64,000 nucleotides of DNA, from assembly GCA_963823675.1 (NCBI GenBank), contig CAWGMT010000016.1, positions 434,001-498,000 of the forward strand, written 5' to 3'. The stretch is from CAWGMT01 sp963823675. Its GTDB lineage: Bacteria; Planctomycetota; Planctomycetia; Isosphaerales; Isosphaeraceae. The translations under genes and the position numbers were made by a program. A model generated the notes under the pieces. That model saw only the letters and a program-made list of their open reading frames with translations, ran no database searches and had not been told where the DNA came from. Positions 45,508 through 54,328 of this stretch are shown piece by piece (position 1 is the stretch's first letter; each line of letters starts with the position of its first letter).

Positions 45508-45966
45508 TTATTCTAAACAGCGGAGCGTGAGGACGAGTCCGATCACAAAGAGCGGAATGCCCACGATAAAAAGCGGGCTTGCCCAAAGCGCCATGCCTAC
45601 TACCATCAGTAGAAAGCCAAGAATAACCCCAGTCACTCGTCCCAGCAATGCGATCAGCCAGAAGACTAGCCGGAATGGCAAGATGATCGTGAACCAGATT
45701 GCACTCAACAATGTGACGACGATTCCGGTCCACGACCATGAATGTGGCCGCGTGATAGTGCGCACACTGGCGTCTTCGTAACTGTCAACGCGCTGATGCC
45801 TTCGGCGCACGATGACGTTTCGAGCCTTGCCCTGGCCAACCCAATGGTCCAGCGTTGTGTCAGACTGGACTTGTTTCATTCTTTCCACAGGGTAAATTAC
45901 GCGCGTGCTGATCTGCGCAGCATGTTCCCAAGGGTATTCGTCGGTAGAAGTAATCCCTTGGGGCAT
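45508..45966 (-). CDS. small integral membrane protein
   Basis: A 152-residue protein; ATG 45879 (MKQVQSDTTLDHW), preceded by GGAAAG, is the alternative start. The N-terminus is polar; from about residue 80 come three hydrophobic segments (GIVVTLLSAIWFTIILPF, LLGRVTGVILGFLLMVVG, ASPLFIVGIPLFVIGLVL). No enzyme motif is seen. The cysteine desulfurase gene follows on the same strand 101 bp downstream. Confidence 0.6.
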   Translation of the reverse strand: MPQGITSTDEYPWEHAAQISTRVIYPVERMKQVQSDTTLDHWVGQGKARNVIVRRRHQRVDSYEDASVRTITRPHSWSWTGIVVTLLSAIWFTIILPFRLVFWLIALLGRVTGVILGFLLMVVGMALWASPLFIVGIPLFVIGLVLTLRCLE

Positions 45967-46044
45967 TATGGATTATCGCGGGGAATCTTGCGTTGACAAG
46001 CGTCGCCTCGCGATTGCATGGGCCAAGGCAAGGAGGCCGTGACC

Positions 46045-46212
46045 GTGCGTCATGCCATACTGGTTATCGTGTTGATTGCCTCCTCCTTTTTAGGAGGAGC
46101 CTTTGTAAACGGGCCGGGGTTGCGATGGGCTCAGACCCGATTGATGCGTTCCCTCGGCTTGAATGAAGAAGGCGAAATCGCCTCGGTCGATCTGATGGCG
46201 GCGGCGCCCTGA
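46045..46212 (+). CDS. N-terminal part of a secreted or membrane protein
   Basis: A GTG start at 46045 follows AAGGAGG at good distance and gives 55 residues: a transmembrane or signal segment (AILVIVLIASSFLGGAFV) and a helical stretch ending LMAAAP. The adjacent frame continues without a stop into the gene at 46259 (GVGSGSGPAKPAGDP before its Met), so both may be one gene split by a base near 46205-46212. Confidence 0.5.
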   Translation: MRHAILVIVLIASSFLGGAFVNGPGLRWAQTRLMRSLGLNEEGEIASVDLMAAAP

Positions 46213-46258
46213 CGGAGTCGGCAGCGGGTCTGGCCCGGCGAAGCCTGCTGGCGACCCC

Positions 46259-46897
46259 ATGCTCGAGCCGCTGGCACCTGTGCCCTCGGTTGTGGCTGAA
46301 GATGAATCTTCCCAGCAGGTCCCATCTGATCATCGCACCGCATCCAGCGCCGAGCTTAATGAAAAACCCCGGCATGGGAGCGCGTCCAAGACCCAACCGG
46401 TGTCGCCCTCTCCGTCCTCCTCGCCAGCACCGGTTTCGGCAGCGGCTGCATTGGCAGCGCAGCGGTTGGCATCTCCGGATTCGGAGGTCAAGCCTGTCGG
46501 TGCAGGCCCTGCGGATGGGCCAGGTTCGTCGGACTCGAAGGTCAAGACGGCCCTGCTGGATGCGCTAGGAACCCTGTTGCCGTCAACCTCGTCGTCGCCC
46601 CCGGAACCGCTTTCGGGTTCGGCTCTATCCCCCTCGTCATCGACACCGAAGTCAATGCGGAACGTCAGCGATGACTGGATCGTTCTGCAGCAAAAGCTGC
46701 AGGCCCTGAATGTAAGCCACTTCACAATCGAAGGCGAACCGGGCGGCCGAATTCTTTTCTCCTGTCTGATTCCCCTCGCGGGGCGCCAGGCTGTCACCCA
46801 GCGGTTTGAGGCCGAGGGGGATGATGTCATTCAAGCAATGCAGGCCACACTACGGCGGATTGCGCTTTGGCGGGCAACTCAGCCACCGACACGGTAA
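46259..46897 (+). CDS. hypothetical Ser/Pro-rich protein with conserved C-terminal domain
   Basis: A 212-residue ORF without its own ribosome site. Residues 1-140 are low-complexity (Ser, Pro, Ala; linker-like). The last 75 residues form a compact domain (DWIVLQQKLQALNVSHFTIE, GGRILFSCLIPL, MQATLRRIALWRA). It is probably the body of the protein whose membrane anchor is encoded at 46045. The gene at 47140 follows in the same direction. No family is recognised. Confidence 0.55.
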   Translation: MLEPLAPVPSVVAEDESSQQVPSDHRTASSAELNEKPRHGSASKTQPVSPSPSSSPAPVSAAAALAAQRLASPDSEVKPVGAGPADGPGSSDSKVKTALLDALGTLLPSTSSSPPEPLSGSALSPSSSTPKSMRNVSDDWIVLQQKLQALNVSHFTIEGEPGGRILFSCLIPLAGRQAVTQRFEAEGDDVIQAMQATLRRIALWRATQPPTR

Positions 46898-47139
46898 CCA
46901 GCCGGACTGACGGGAGCCCGTGTGGCTGATGCGCCCCGTGACGTTTGACCCGTGCTGGTCCTAAAATGGGATAGGAGGTTATCGCACCAAACAGCGTCCT
47001 CTATAATGCAAATGCCGAAAGACCAAATAAGTCAATGCTGATCGAGCACCCGCGACCTGGTTGTGAACGGCTGTGAGTAGTTTCCGTGGTCCGGCCGCAT
47101 CCATCCGCCGCTCGGTCGATCGCAACGAAAGGGCCGTGC

Positions 47140-47655
47140 ATGGCCAAGGGAACGCCGGATCGCTTTCTGTTGATCGTCACCGGCAGCACGTTGCGAGCCG
47201 AGGAGCTCGATCGTCCTCTGGGGTATTATCTCAAGCAGCGGATTGAGCGAGCCCTGGGCGAAGCCTTGGCCAATGGCCGGCAGGATTTGGGGAATTACGT
47301 CGTTCGGGTCATTGCCGATTTTCGTTGGATCCACGACGAGCCGCTTCAAAATCTACCCACGATCTCTCTGGGCGGGCCGGGGGTTAATGCTCTGGCTCAT
47401 CGCTGGCTGGAAGAGGTTCCCGTTTCGATGGCGTACCGCGAACGGTACTTCATCCAGATGGATCCCGACCTGGCAGAGGTTCGTGCCAGCGTCTGGGGCA
47501 TGGACAATACCACAACCCAGATTGCGGTGTCCGTATTCGTCGATCGATTTCTACCACGGTTTCTGGATCGTTGCGCCACGATTTCCGCTCACATCACCAC
47601 CCTGGAAAGCGACAGCGAACCGGGAACCGAGGATGACGAGAACGACGATAAGTGA
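47140..47655 (+). CDS. hypothetical conserved protein
   Basis: A 171-residue protein from ATG 47140 (the frame opens at 47086). Features are an N-terminal strand RFLLIVTGSTLRAEELDR, helices LKQRIERALGEALANG, and NYVVRVIADFRWIHDEPL, followed by an acidic tail (GTEDDENDDK). The fold looks alpha/beta and cytosolic. No family is recognised. It belongs to a run of four plus-strand genes from 46045 to 49523, possibly one operon. Confidence 0.55.
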   Translation: MAKGTPDRFLLIVTGSTLRAEELDRPLGYYLKQRIERALGEALANGRQDLGNYVVRVIADFRWIHDEPLQNLPTISLGGPGVNALAHRWLEEVPVSMAYRERYFIQMDPDLAEVRASVWGMDNTTTQIAVSVFVDRFLPRFLDRCATISAHITTLESDSEPGTEDDENDDK

Positions 47656-47753
47656 CTTGTCACACCAGAGATGGGGGTTAAGCCGCAAGAGATGCCGATG
47701 GTCTGGTCAGGACGACGACGCGGATTCGTTCCCACGGAAGGGACGGTTTATTC

Positions 47754-48995
47754 ATGTTTCGACTTCGTGGATTACTCGTCACGGCCGGCTCGTTCGAGGC
47801 GGCCAGGATTTCCTCGTGCAGCGCACCGAAAACCGATACACGGCCAGCGGGCAACGTGCAGAACGGCAAGCCGCTGCGCCGGCTGCCGCGGCTCATCTGG
47901 CACCATCCAGCCCTTTGGGCGACCGCATGTCTTTGGGCCGGACTGCAGTTCCAGGCATTGGGTGAAAGTCCCGCGCGGCCTTCTCTGAAGCTGGCCGGGC
48001 GCACGGTGACCCAGGACCAAGGGGCTTGGGTCGTCGATTATCGACTGCGGTATGTGGGAGACAGCGGCATCGTCGTCACGCCCGAGAAAATTGGAGTCAA
48101 AGTCGAAGGCTGGGTGTCAAACTCGCGGGTTGCCAGTCACGCCGCCCCTCGCTGGTCGTCGCTGGCTCTTGCACGGGGCTCTGCACTGGCGGCCGTTTCC
48201 GAGGTGATCGCGTCGGTCGACGAGTCGCAGCGGTGTCGCGAACGGTTACTCGTTTCCGTTTGGGCCGAGGACCAGGCTTCGGGGAACCCGACCCCAAGCT
48301 CGCGAGGTGTGACAGCAACGGGCGCCGGATCTTCTCCCGTACCGGTTTCGACCTCCACGGCACGCTCGATGATTTTACCGCTAAGTCTGGGCCCCGAGGC
48401 GATTGTGTGCGTCCGGTTACGGATTGACCACCAGCACATGATCTACGGCGATTACGATCCACTTCTTGCTGTCCGCAAAGTCGAGCTGGCCCTGGGCAAT
48501 TCGGTGGTTCGTGATGTCGTGGCGCTGGACCGCGAGCAGTATCTGGCCCAACCAAGGTTTACCTGGCCTGAACCGCCCAAGGAGCGTCGCGATTCCCGCC
48601 ATGCTGTGTCGGGGCCGGACAGCTTGCATCTCGAAGCCCATGTGCCTGGTCATCATTATTACCAATTCCCCGGTCGTCCGGTTCGGTACAGTTCCAAAAT
48701 GCGGTTGCGCTTCTGGTACCTGATCGCCGCCGGTACCGAGGGAGACTGCTGCGTTCGAGTCACTCAGCTCAAAGACACACCGACGTGCTGGCGCACACTC
48801 CACAACGGGGACTATGAACAGACCTTGAAGACGGTTGGACGCTGGACCAAGGTCGAACGCGTCATCCAGACTGAACCCGAGTGCACCACGTTGACCGTTG
48901 AGTTCAAGATCGCGGGCGAGACCGAGATTGGCGAGATGTGGATCGACGATGTGAGCCTCGAGCCGGCTGGCTGCGCGGCAGCGTACGGGCCGTGA
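47754..48995 (+). CDS. hypothetical secreted protein
   Basis: A 413-residue protein. A hydrophobic segment at about residues 53-68 (WATACLWAGLQFQAL) could be an uncleaved anchor or a late signal. The rest is beta-rich (VDYRLRYVGDSGIVVTPEKI, MRLRFWYLIAAGTEGDCCV, TLTVEFKIAGETEIGEMWID), like a carbohydrate-binding or jelly-roll domain at the C-terminus. No catalytic motif is seen. Confidence 0.6.
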   Translation: MFRLRGLLVTAGSFEAARISSCSAPKTDTRPAGNVQNGKPLRRLPRLIWHHPALWATACLWAGLQFQALGESPARPSLKLAGRTVTQDQGAWVVDYRLRYVGDSGIVVTPEKIGVKVEGWVSNSRVASHAAPRWSSLALARGSALAAVSEVIASVDESQRCRERLLVSVWAEDQASGNPTPSSRGVTATGAGSSPVPVSTSTARSMILPLSLGPEAIVCVRLRIDHQHMIYGDYDPLLAVRKVELALGNSVVRDVVALDREQYLAQPRFTWPEPPKERRDSRHAVSGPDSLHLEAHVPGHHYYQFPGRPVRYSSKMRLRFWYLIAAGTEGDCCVRVTQLKDTPTCWRTLHNGDYEQTLKTVGRWTKVERVIQTEPECTTLTVEFKIAGETEIGEMWIDDVSLEPAGCAAAYGP

Positions 48996-49163
48996 AATTT
49001 CTGGGCTGGACAGACCCCAGGATCCGAATACCATTACGGCACCTCATGTCACTTGATTGTTTCCCCTCTGCTGGTGCGTCGATTCCGGGCACGCCATTGG
49101 CAGCCGGGATCATTACCATTTCTGTTGCTCCCAGATCCAGCATGTAGCCCGGGAGGTCCATTC

Positions 49164-49523
49164 ATGGACAGTGGAATAGCAAGCAAGTCTGCTGTTTCGC
49201 GCTGGTTGTTGACATTTATGGTTGGGTTGGGCGTTCTCGCATCGGTGAGCGGGCTGTGGTGCTACAAGCTCGATTACGAAGCGCGACAGCGGGCGCAGGC
49301 CGCGGACCGAGAAGCCCGACTGGCCGCTTTGCGTGCTGAAGCCGAGGCGCAGCGCGTGCAAGCCGAACGGCAAATCGCCAAAGTCAAGTCAGCCGAGCGG
49401 GTCGGACAACTCTATCGCGAGATCGACAATCTGACCCATCTGGGCGAGCACGTCCAGACGTCACTCCGGCACCGGCCCCGCACGCTTGAGAGCAGCGAGC
49501 AGCAACCGCAGGTCACGCCTTAG
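49164..49523 (+). CDS. membrane-anchored coiled-coil protein
   Basis: A 119-residue protein from ATG 49164 behind GGGAGG. One transmembrane helix (WLLTFMVGLGVLASVSGLWC) is followed by a coiled coil of about 60 residues rich in Ala, Arg, Glu and Gln. The stop codon TAG (49521-49523) is supplied by the MITE-like element that starts at 49520, so the natural C-terminus may have been longer. Confidence 0.6.
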   Translation: MDSGIASKSAVSRWLLTFMVGLGVLASVSGLWCYKLDYEARQRAQAADREARLAALRAEAEAQRVQAERQIAKVKSAERVGQLYREIDNLTHLGEHVQTSLRHRPRTLESSEQQPQVTP

Positions 49524-49628
49524 GCGCTGTGCAACAATAAGAGTCGTCTTTCGCTCCGCGAAAGAAAGCCCTTTCGCGGAGCGAAAGGCGACTCTTCCGG
49601 TAACCTATTTCTGCCCAGATCCTTAGCA
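49520..49628 (+). mobile_element. MITE-like repeat, copy 1
   Basis: A 109-bp element with imperfect ends (CTGTGCAACAATAAG against the reverse complement CTGGGCAGAAATAGG) and a large internal hairpin: 24-bp arms (49541-49564 and 49571-49594) match at 23 positions. The same sequence in opposite orientation lies at 58220-58305. It contains no gene, so it would depend on a transposase elsewhere. Confidence 0.65.
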
Positions 49629-49783
49629 TGGCTCGCGGAGCTCGGCTCCAACCGATATCGCGTCCCTGGTTCTCGTGCTGAAGCCACTTGACCTCGATGT
49701 TCTTGGCCACTTGAATGGATGGCCTTTCTCATCTGGCACATGTCATGCAGCTTGGTTCGCCGCAGGCGGTTGCGCCAGCTTCT

Positions 49784-50077
49784 TCAGACTAGCGACAGCA
49801 TAACCCAGGTCCAGCCGTTGAAGATCATATCGATGCCGACGAACATTCCAACTACCCAGAGACCTGAGAAAGGCCATTGCTGCCAGATCATGATCCCCAG
49901 GATCAGATTGATCGCACCGCCGGTGAAAACCCAGCCCCAATGGGGAAATTGGTACATGAGCGAGCCGATGATTCGAAACAGCCCGCCGGCCATCAGTACG
50001 CACGCGAGAAGGAGCGCCATGGCCAGCAACGCATCGCCGGGGTCGCGCAAGAACAGAAAACCCAGGACTAACAGACC
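49784..50077 (-). pseudogene. HdeD-family membrane protein, N-terminal half missing
   Basis: About 95 codons encode the C-terminal half of an HdeD/DUF308 protein: MALLLACVLMAGGLFRIIGS, WGWVFTGGAINLILGIMIW, WPFSGLWVVGMFVGIDMIF, NGWTWVMLSL. The first three transmembrane segments are absent, and the frame runs directly out of the 3' end of rhaB. It is a truncated gene left by a deletion or rearrangement; expression as a small three-helix protein cannot be excluded. Confidence 0.55.
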
Positions 50078-51579
50078 GGCACCAGGGCAGCGAACCGGCC
50101 GGCCGCATCGGTCCAGGAAGAGGTTGCGATCGGCTCGTAGACCGTTACGGGGAATGAGCGCGCGACGACGGCGCGTAACTCGGCAGATCGAGCCGAGTTG
50201 TCCGCTACCAAGGGCCTGCATCAAGATGTTGCCGATCGCCGTGGCCTCGACCGGCCCCGCATGCACCGGCCGGCCGCAGGCATCAGCAGTGAACTGGCAG
50301 AGCAAGGCGTTCTTGGTTCCACCACCGACTACGTGGATCGTCTTGATCGTCGTGCCCAGGATGGTTTCGAGCCGATCGATCGCCCAGCGGTATTTGAGCG
50401 CCAGGCTTTCGAGGCAGCAGCGCACCAGCGCTCCCTCGTCGCCCGGGGGTATCTGTCCAGTCCGTTTGCAGAACGCCGCCAGCCGGGCCGGCATGTCGCC
50501 GGGAGCCAGGAACGCCGGGTCGTCCGGATCGACCAGAGCGGCGAAAGGGGGGGCAACCTGAGCCCGGGCGGTCAATTCCTCGTAGGAGAGCTCGCGCCCA
50601 GCGCGAGCCCAGGTCCGGCGGCATTCCTGAACGAGCCACAGACCCATGATGTTCTTCAATAGCCGCGTCGTCCCCGCCACGCCCCCCTCGTTGGTGAAAT
50701 TATACCTCATCGTTTCAGCGTTGATGACCGGATGCGAAACTTCGACACCCAGCAGCGACCAGGTTCCCGAACTCAGGTAACACCAGTCCGGCGGTGTCGG
50801 CCCGACGTCGGTTGACGCGGCCGGAACGGCAGCCACAGCACTGGCCGTATCATGTGTGGCCGGCGCGATTACAGTTATCGGCCGCGTCAGGCCAAGCTCG
50901 TCGGCCACCGGACGGCGCAGCAGGCCCAGCACCTCGCCGGGCTCGATCAATTCGGGCAGGATCGCGCGAGGCAGACCCAAGTCCCGGCACACAATTCGTC
51001 GGACCATGCCCCGCTTGCGGGGATCGAGCAACTGCGTCGTCGAAGCATTTGTCCGCTCACCGGCCCGACAACCGGTCAAGAGCCAGCCGAAGAGGTCCGG
51101 CATCATGAGCAACGTCTCGGCGACCTCCAGTAGCGGCGAGCGCGACCGGCTCAGAGCGAGAAGCTGATATACCGTGTTGAACGGCAGGAACTGCAAGCCG
51201 GTGATTTCATAAATCCGCTCGCGCGGAACGCGCTCGAAACGCCGCGTCCAGCATCCCGTCAGTCCGCGCATCGCGATAATGCACCGGATTGCCTAACAAG
51301 GTCTCGCCACGACCGATCAAGCCAAAATCAACACCCCAGGTATCGACGCCGACACTGTCAAGCTTGCCACCGCGCGCAACCCCTTCAGCGAGGGCCGTCT
51401 TGACTTCTGCACAAGAGCCGTGGTAAGTCCCAGTAGAGCGTGTCGAGCATCCGAACCGGGCCATTGGGAAACCGGTGGACTTCTTCCAGTTCTAGGCACT
51501 GGCCATCAAAGCGGCCTAATAGTCCCCGGCCGCTCTCAGCGCCCAGATCCAGCGCCAGGTAGTTACGTGTCGTGACCAT
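50068..51579 (-). CDS. rhaB: rhamnulokinase, with three frameshifts
   Basis: A FGGY-family sugar kinase of about 504 residues when its frames are joined (usual length about 490). The start ATG 51579 gives NYLALDLGAESGRGLLGRF. Then follow SVGVDTWGVDFGLIGRGE, GLQFLPFNTVYQLLAL, LSSGTWSLLGVE, NEGGVAGTTRLLKNIMGLW and TIHVVGGGTKNALLCQFTAD. Frames change at about 51411-51418, 51229-51233 and 50183-50190, and the last piece (AELRAVVARSFPVTVYEP) ends at 50068. The enzyme phosphorylates L-rhamnulose. No rhaA or rhaD is nearby. Three indels mean either a pseudogene or a low-quality stretch. Confidence 0.8.
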
Positions 51580-51616
51580 GTCCGTCGGTTCCCCACTCAC
51601 ACTCTCGTATCGTTTC

Positions 51617-51641
51617 GGTCTGGTCTGGTCTGGTCTGGTCC
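51617..51641. repeat. GGTCT pentanucleotide tandem repeat
   Basis: Four copies of GGTCT followed by GGTCC, 38 bp upstream of the rhaB start and 75 bp downstream of the cynS stop. Such repeats can change length by slippage, which here would change spacing in the rhaB leader. Confidence 0.6.
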
Positions 51642-51690
51642 GAGCCTCTCATATCTGAACAACCGGCTCAATCGCACTTCTCCTTTGCTA

Positions 51691-52131
51691 TCACCACTTC
51701 TTGTACGGCAGGAACTTGCCCGACATGGTGACCTTGACCCGGTCGCCTTTGGGATCAGCTTCCTTCTCGACCTCCAAGGTGAAGTCGATAGCGCTCATGA
51801 TGCCGTCACCAAACATTTCCTGAATCACGTCCTTGAGCGGTAAACCGTAAACCTGGAGAATTTCGTAGAAGCGGTAGAGCAAGGGATCGACGGGAATCGG
51901 CGGCATCAGCCCTCCCTTGACCGGAAACGCGGTTAGATGGGATGCCAAAGAGTGTTCCAGCCCCAAGGCGTCGAGTAGCTTGACGGCCTGCTCGGGGCTG
52001 GCACTGGCTTGACCGTAGCAGATCGCTGCCAGGAGCACAGGGGCGCAGCCAACGACGGCCGCTAATTCCGCGAACGTTAGCTGCTTGGCTGCCTTGGCGT
52101 TCAAGAGGGTTTGCGTGGTGGCGGAAAGCAT
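51691..52131 (-). CDS. cynS: cyanate hydratase (cyanase)
   Basis: A 146-residue cyanase from ATG 52131 (AGGA upstream). The N-terminal 75 residues form the helix-turn-helix-like domain (KQLTFAELAAVVGCAPVLLA). The catalytic domain has VDPLLYRFYEILQVYG with R87 and E90, and IMSAIDF with S113, the same spacing as the R96, E99 and S122 of E. coli. It turns cyanate and bicarbonate into ammonia and CO2 as a decamer. No carbonic anhydrase or cyanate transporter gene is adjacent. Confidence 0.93.
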   Translation of the reverse strand: MLSATTQTLLNAKAAKQLTFAELAAVVGCAPVLLAAICYGQASASPEQAVKLLDALGLEHSLASHLTAFPVKGGLMPPIPVDPLLYRFYEILQVYGLPLKDVIQEMFGDGIMSAIDFTLEVEKEADPKGDRVKVTMSGKFLPYKKW

Positions 52132-52210
52132 GGTGGTAAATCCTGCACTCTCGAGCCTTACGAAGGGCAATCCTGCATGACGAACACAAACTGCAGCAGA
52201 CGATTCCGCT

Positions 52211-53188
52211 TCACAGGCTTCGAGCCGCCTGCGCAGGACGCGCTTTGCGGTAGAAACCAAGCATGTCGGCGAGCGTCTGCTCAATCGTAAACGCCGGCTT
52301 CCAACCAGTTGCGGCCAGGAGTTTCGAGGAATCGGCGACCAGCAAGGGTTGGTCAACGGAGCGCACCCGAGCGGCCTCCACACGGACCGGAATGGGCTCG
52401 GTCGCCAGCGAGCGCAGGTGCTCCAAGGCATCGGCGACGCGAACGCCCCGGCCAGTGCCGAGGTTATAGATTTCGCCAGGCCGGCCGTGCTGCGCGAGGA
52501 GACGGTAGGCACGCACGACGTCGCGCACGTCGGTAAAGTCACGGACCACGTCGAGGTTGCCGACCTCCAGGCAATCGCGCCGGTCCAGTTCAACCTCAGA
52601 CACTTGAAGTGCCAGCGCAGCCAGAACGTAGCGGAGAGACTGACGAGGCCCGGCGTGATTGAATGGCCGTACGATCACCACATCGGTGCCGTGCGCCAGG
52701 TGATGTTGAACCCCCAGCAGATCGGCCGCGGCCTTGCTTGCCGCGTAAGGGTTGTTGGGTCGCAAGGGGCAGTCTTCCCGAACGGGTATCCATTCAGGGG
52801 CTGGATTACCATAACAGACGCCGGAACCGACCAGGATCACGCGCGGCTTTTGGCCCGAAGCCTTGACCGCTTCCAGCAGATTCAAGGTCCCTCCCAGGTT
52901 GAGGCTCCAGGTGCCGCGTGGGTCGGAGAGGCTCTCCTGCGGGTTTGACTGCGCAGCGAGATGATAGATCACCTCGGGCTGCTTGCGATTGAAGAAGCTG
53001 GCGAGGTCGGCCTCATTGCAATCTACCAGGTCAAGCCGCTCGAGACGGGCGCACTTGCCCAAGTGCTCCAGCTCAAGCGGCCAGCGGCCCGAAACGGACA
53101 GGCCAACCACCAGGTCGCCTTGGGCAACAAGGTGTTCAGTCAGGTGCCCGCCGACGAACCCGGAGATTCCCGTAACCAGTGCGCGCAT
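52211..53188 (-). CDS. GDP-6-deoxy-mannose reductase-like NAD(P)-dependent epimerase/dehydratase
   Basis: A 325-residue extended SDR. It shows the nucleotide-binding start MRALVTGISGFVGGHLTEHL, HLAAQSNPQESL, the catalytic region VGSGVCYG and PYAASKAAADLL (Tyr and Lys), and VRPFNHAGPRQS, which is characteristic of GDP-4-keto-6-deoxymannose reductases (Rmd). It would make GDP-D-rhamnose-type sugars, but GDP-mannose 4,6-dehydratase is not in the window. It slightly overlaps the 3' end of the upstream rfbB frame, so the two are co-transcribed. Confidence 0.8.
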   Translation of the reverse strand: MRALVTGISGFVGGHLTEHLVAQGDLVVGLSVSGRWPLELEHLGKCARLERLDLVDCNEADLASFFNRKQPEVIYHLAAQSNPQESLSDPRGTWSLNLGGTLNLLEAVKASGQKPRVILVGSGVCYGNPAPEWIPVREDCPLRPNNPYAASKAAADLLGVQHHLAHGTDVVIVRPFNHAGPRQSLRYVLAALALQVSEVELDRRDCLEVGNLDVVRDFTDVRDVVRAYRLLAQHGRPGEIYNLGTGRGVRVADALEHLRSLATEPIPVRVEAARVRSVDQPLLVADSSKLLAATGWKPAFTIEQTLADMLGFYRKARPAQAARSL

Positions 53189-54249
53189 GGACGGTTTCCT
53201 CGTTGCGTTCGGGAGATATCAAAGACGACCCTGCCGAGAGCGATATGCCCCTGACCGCACTCGTTCGATCCAACCGGCATGCGTCTTTATACCAGGCAAC
53301 AGTAGCGGCCAAGCCGTCCTCGAAGGCAACTGTGGGGTACCAGCCCAGTTCCGACTCGGCCTTGGCACAGTTGATCGCATAGCGGCGGTCGTGGCCTGGC
53401 CGGTCGGTGACATACCGGATCAAGCTTTCAGACTTACCGCAGAGCTCGAGAATCGTGCGGGTCACGTCGAGGTTGTACCGCTCGCTCTTGCCGCCAAAGT
53501 TATAGACCTCGCCGGCGCGGCCGTGGCGCAGCGCGATATCCACACCACGGCAGTGATCCACCACATAAATCCAGTCGCGTACTTGGCGGCCATCGCCGTA
53601 GACAGGCACGGAAATCTCCGCCATCGCATTCGTAATGAAAAGCGGGATCAACTTCTCGGGGAACTGGTAGGGACCGTAGTTGTTCGAACAGCGCGTGATG
53701 ACTGTATCAAGCCCGAACGTGTGGTAGGCGGCACGAACCAGAAGGTCGGCACCTGCTTTGCTGGCCGCATACGGGCTGTTGGGTGCAAGCGGCGTCGTCT
53801 CGGAAAATGGCAGGTCATCGGGCCCGAGCGTGCCGTACACCTCGTCGGTTGAGACCTGCACGAAGCGGGTAACCTTGGCAGCACGCGCGGCATCGAGCAG
53901 ACACTGAGTTCCCACCACGTTGGTCCGGAGAAACGGCGTTGCATCGCTGATCGAGCGGTCGACATGGCTCTCGGCAGCGAAATGCACAATCGCGTCGAAT
54001 CCACCTTCCGCCACCAGTTTGATCACAAGCTGCCGATCAGCCACGTCGCCTTGCTACAAAGCGGTAGCGTGGATCTCGATCGACCCCCGCCAGGTTGTCA
54101 GGATTGCCGGCGTACGTGAGCGCATCGAGGTTCGTGATCTCGATCGCCGCATTTGCCTCCAGCTCGTAGCGGACAAAGTTGGCCCCGATGAAACCGCAGC
54201 CCCCCGTCACTAACATTCGCTTGACCGGAATTTCGCGTTCGGTGCTCAT
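53136..54249 (-). CDS. rfbB: dTDP-glucose 4,6-dehydratase, frameshifted
   Basis: The N-terminal frame from ATG 54249 gives RMLVTGGCGFIGANFVRYEL; after a frame change at about 54052-54056 the sequence goes on with FDAIVHFAAESHVDRSI, VSTDEVYG (Thr-Asp-Glu), PYAASKAGADLLVRA (Tyr and Lys), SNNYGPYQFPEKLIPLF and YVTDRPGHDRRYAI. This is a full RmlB-type enzyme that makes dTDP-4-keto-6-deoxyglucose. The last 40 residues after VAWYKD are unusual and overlap the next gene by 53 bases, so a second indel near the end is possible. It pairs with the Rmd-like reductase and suggests deoxysugar synthesis for surface polysaccharides. Confidence 0.87.
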
Positions 54250-54328
54250 GCCCATCCCTCGCTCGTGCCCCAGATTTCCTCACGGGATCGAGCATGTGCT
54301 TCTCGATTTTAACGGCGAAACCCGTGGT

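Noticed and set aside
49719..50561. Plus-strand frame of 280 codons over rhaB
   Set aside because: Antisense of rhaB and the HdeD fragment; Arg/Pro/Ser-rich shadow.
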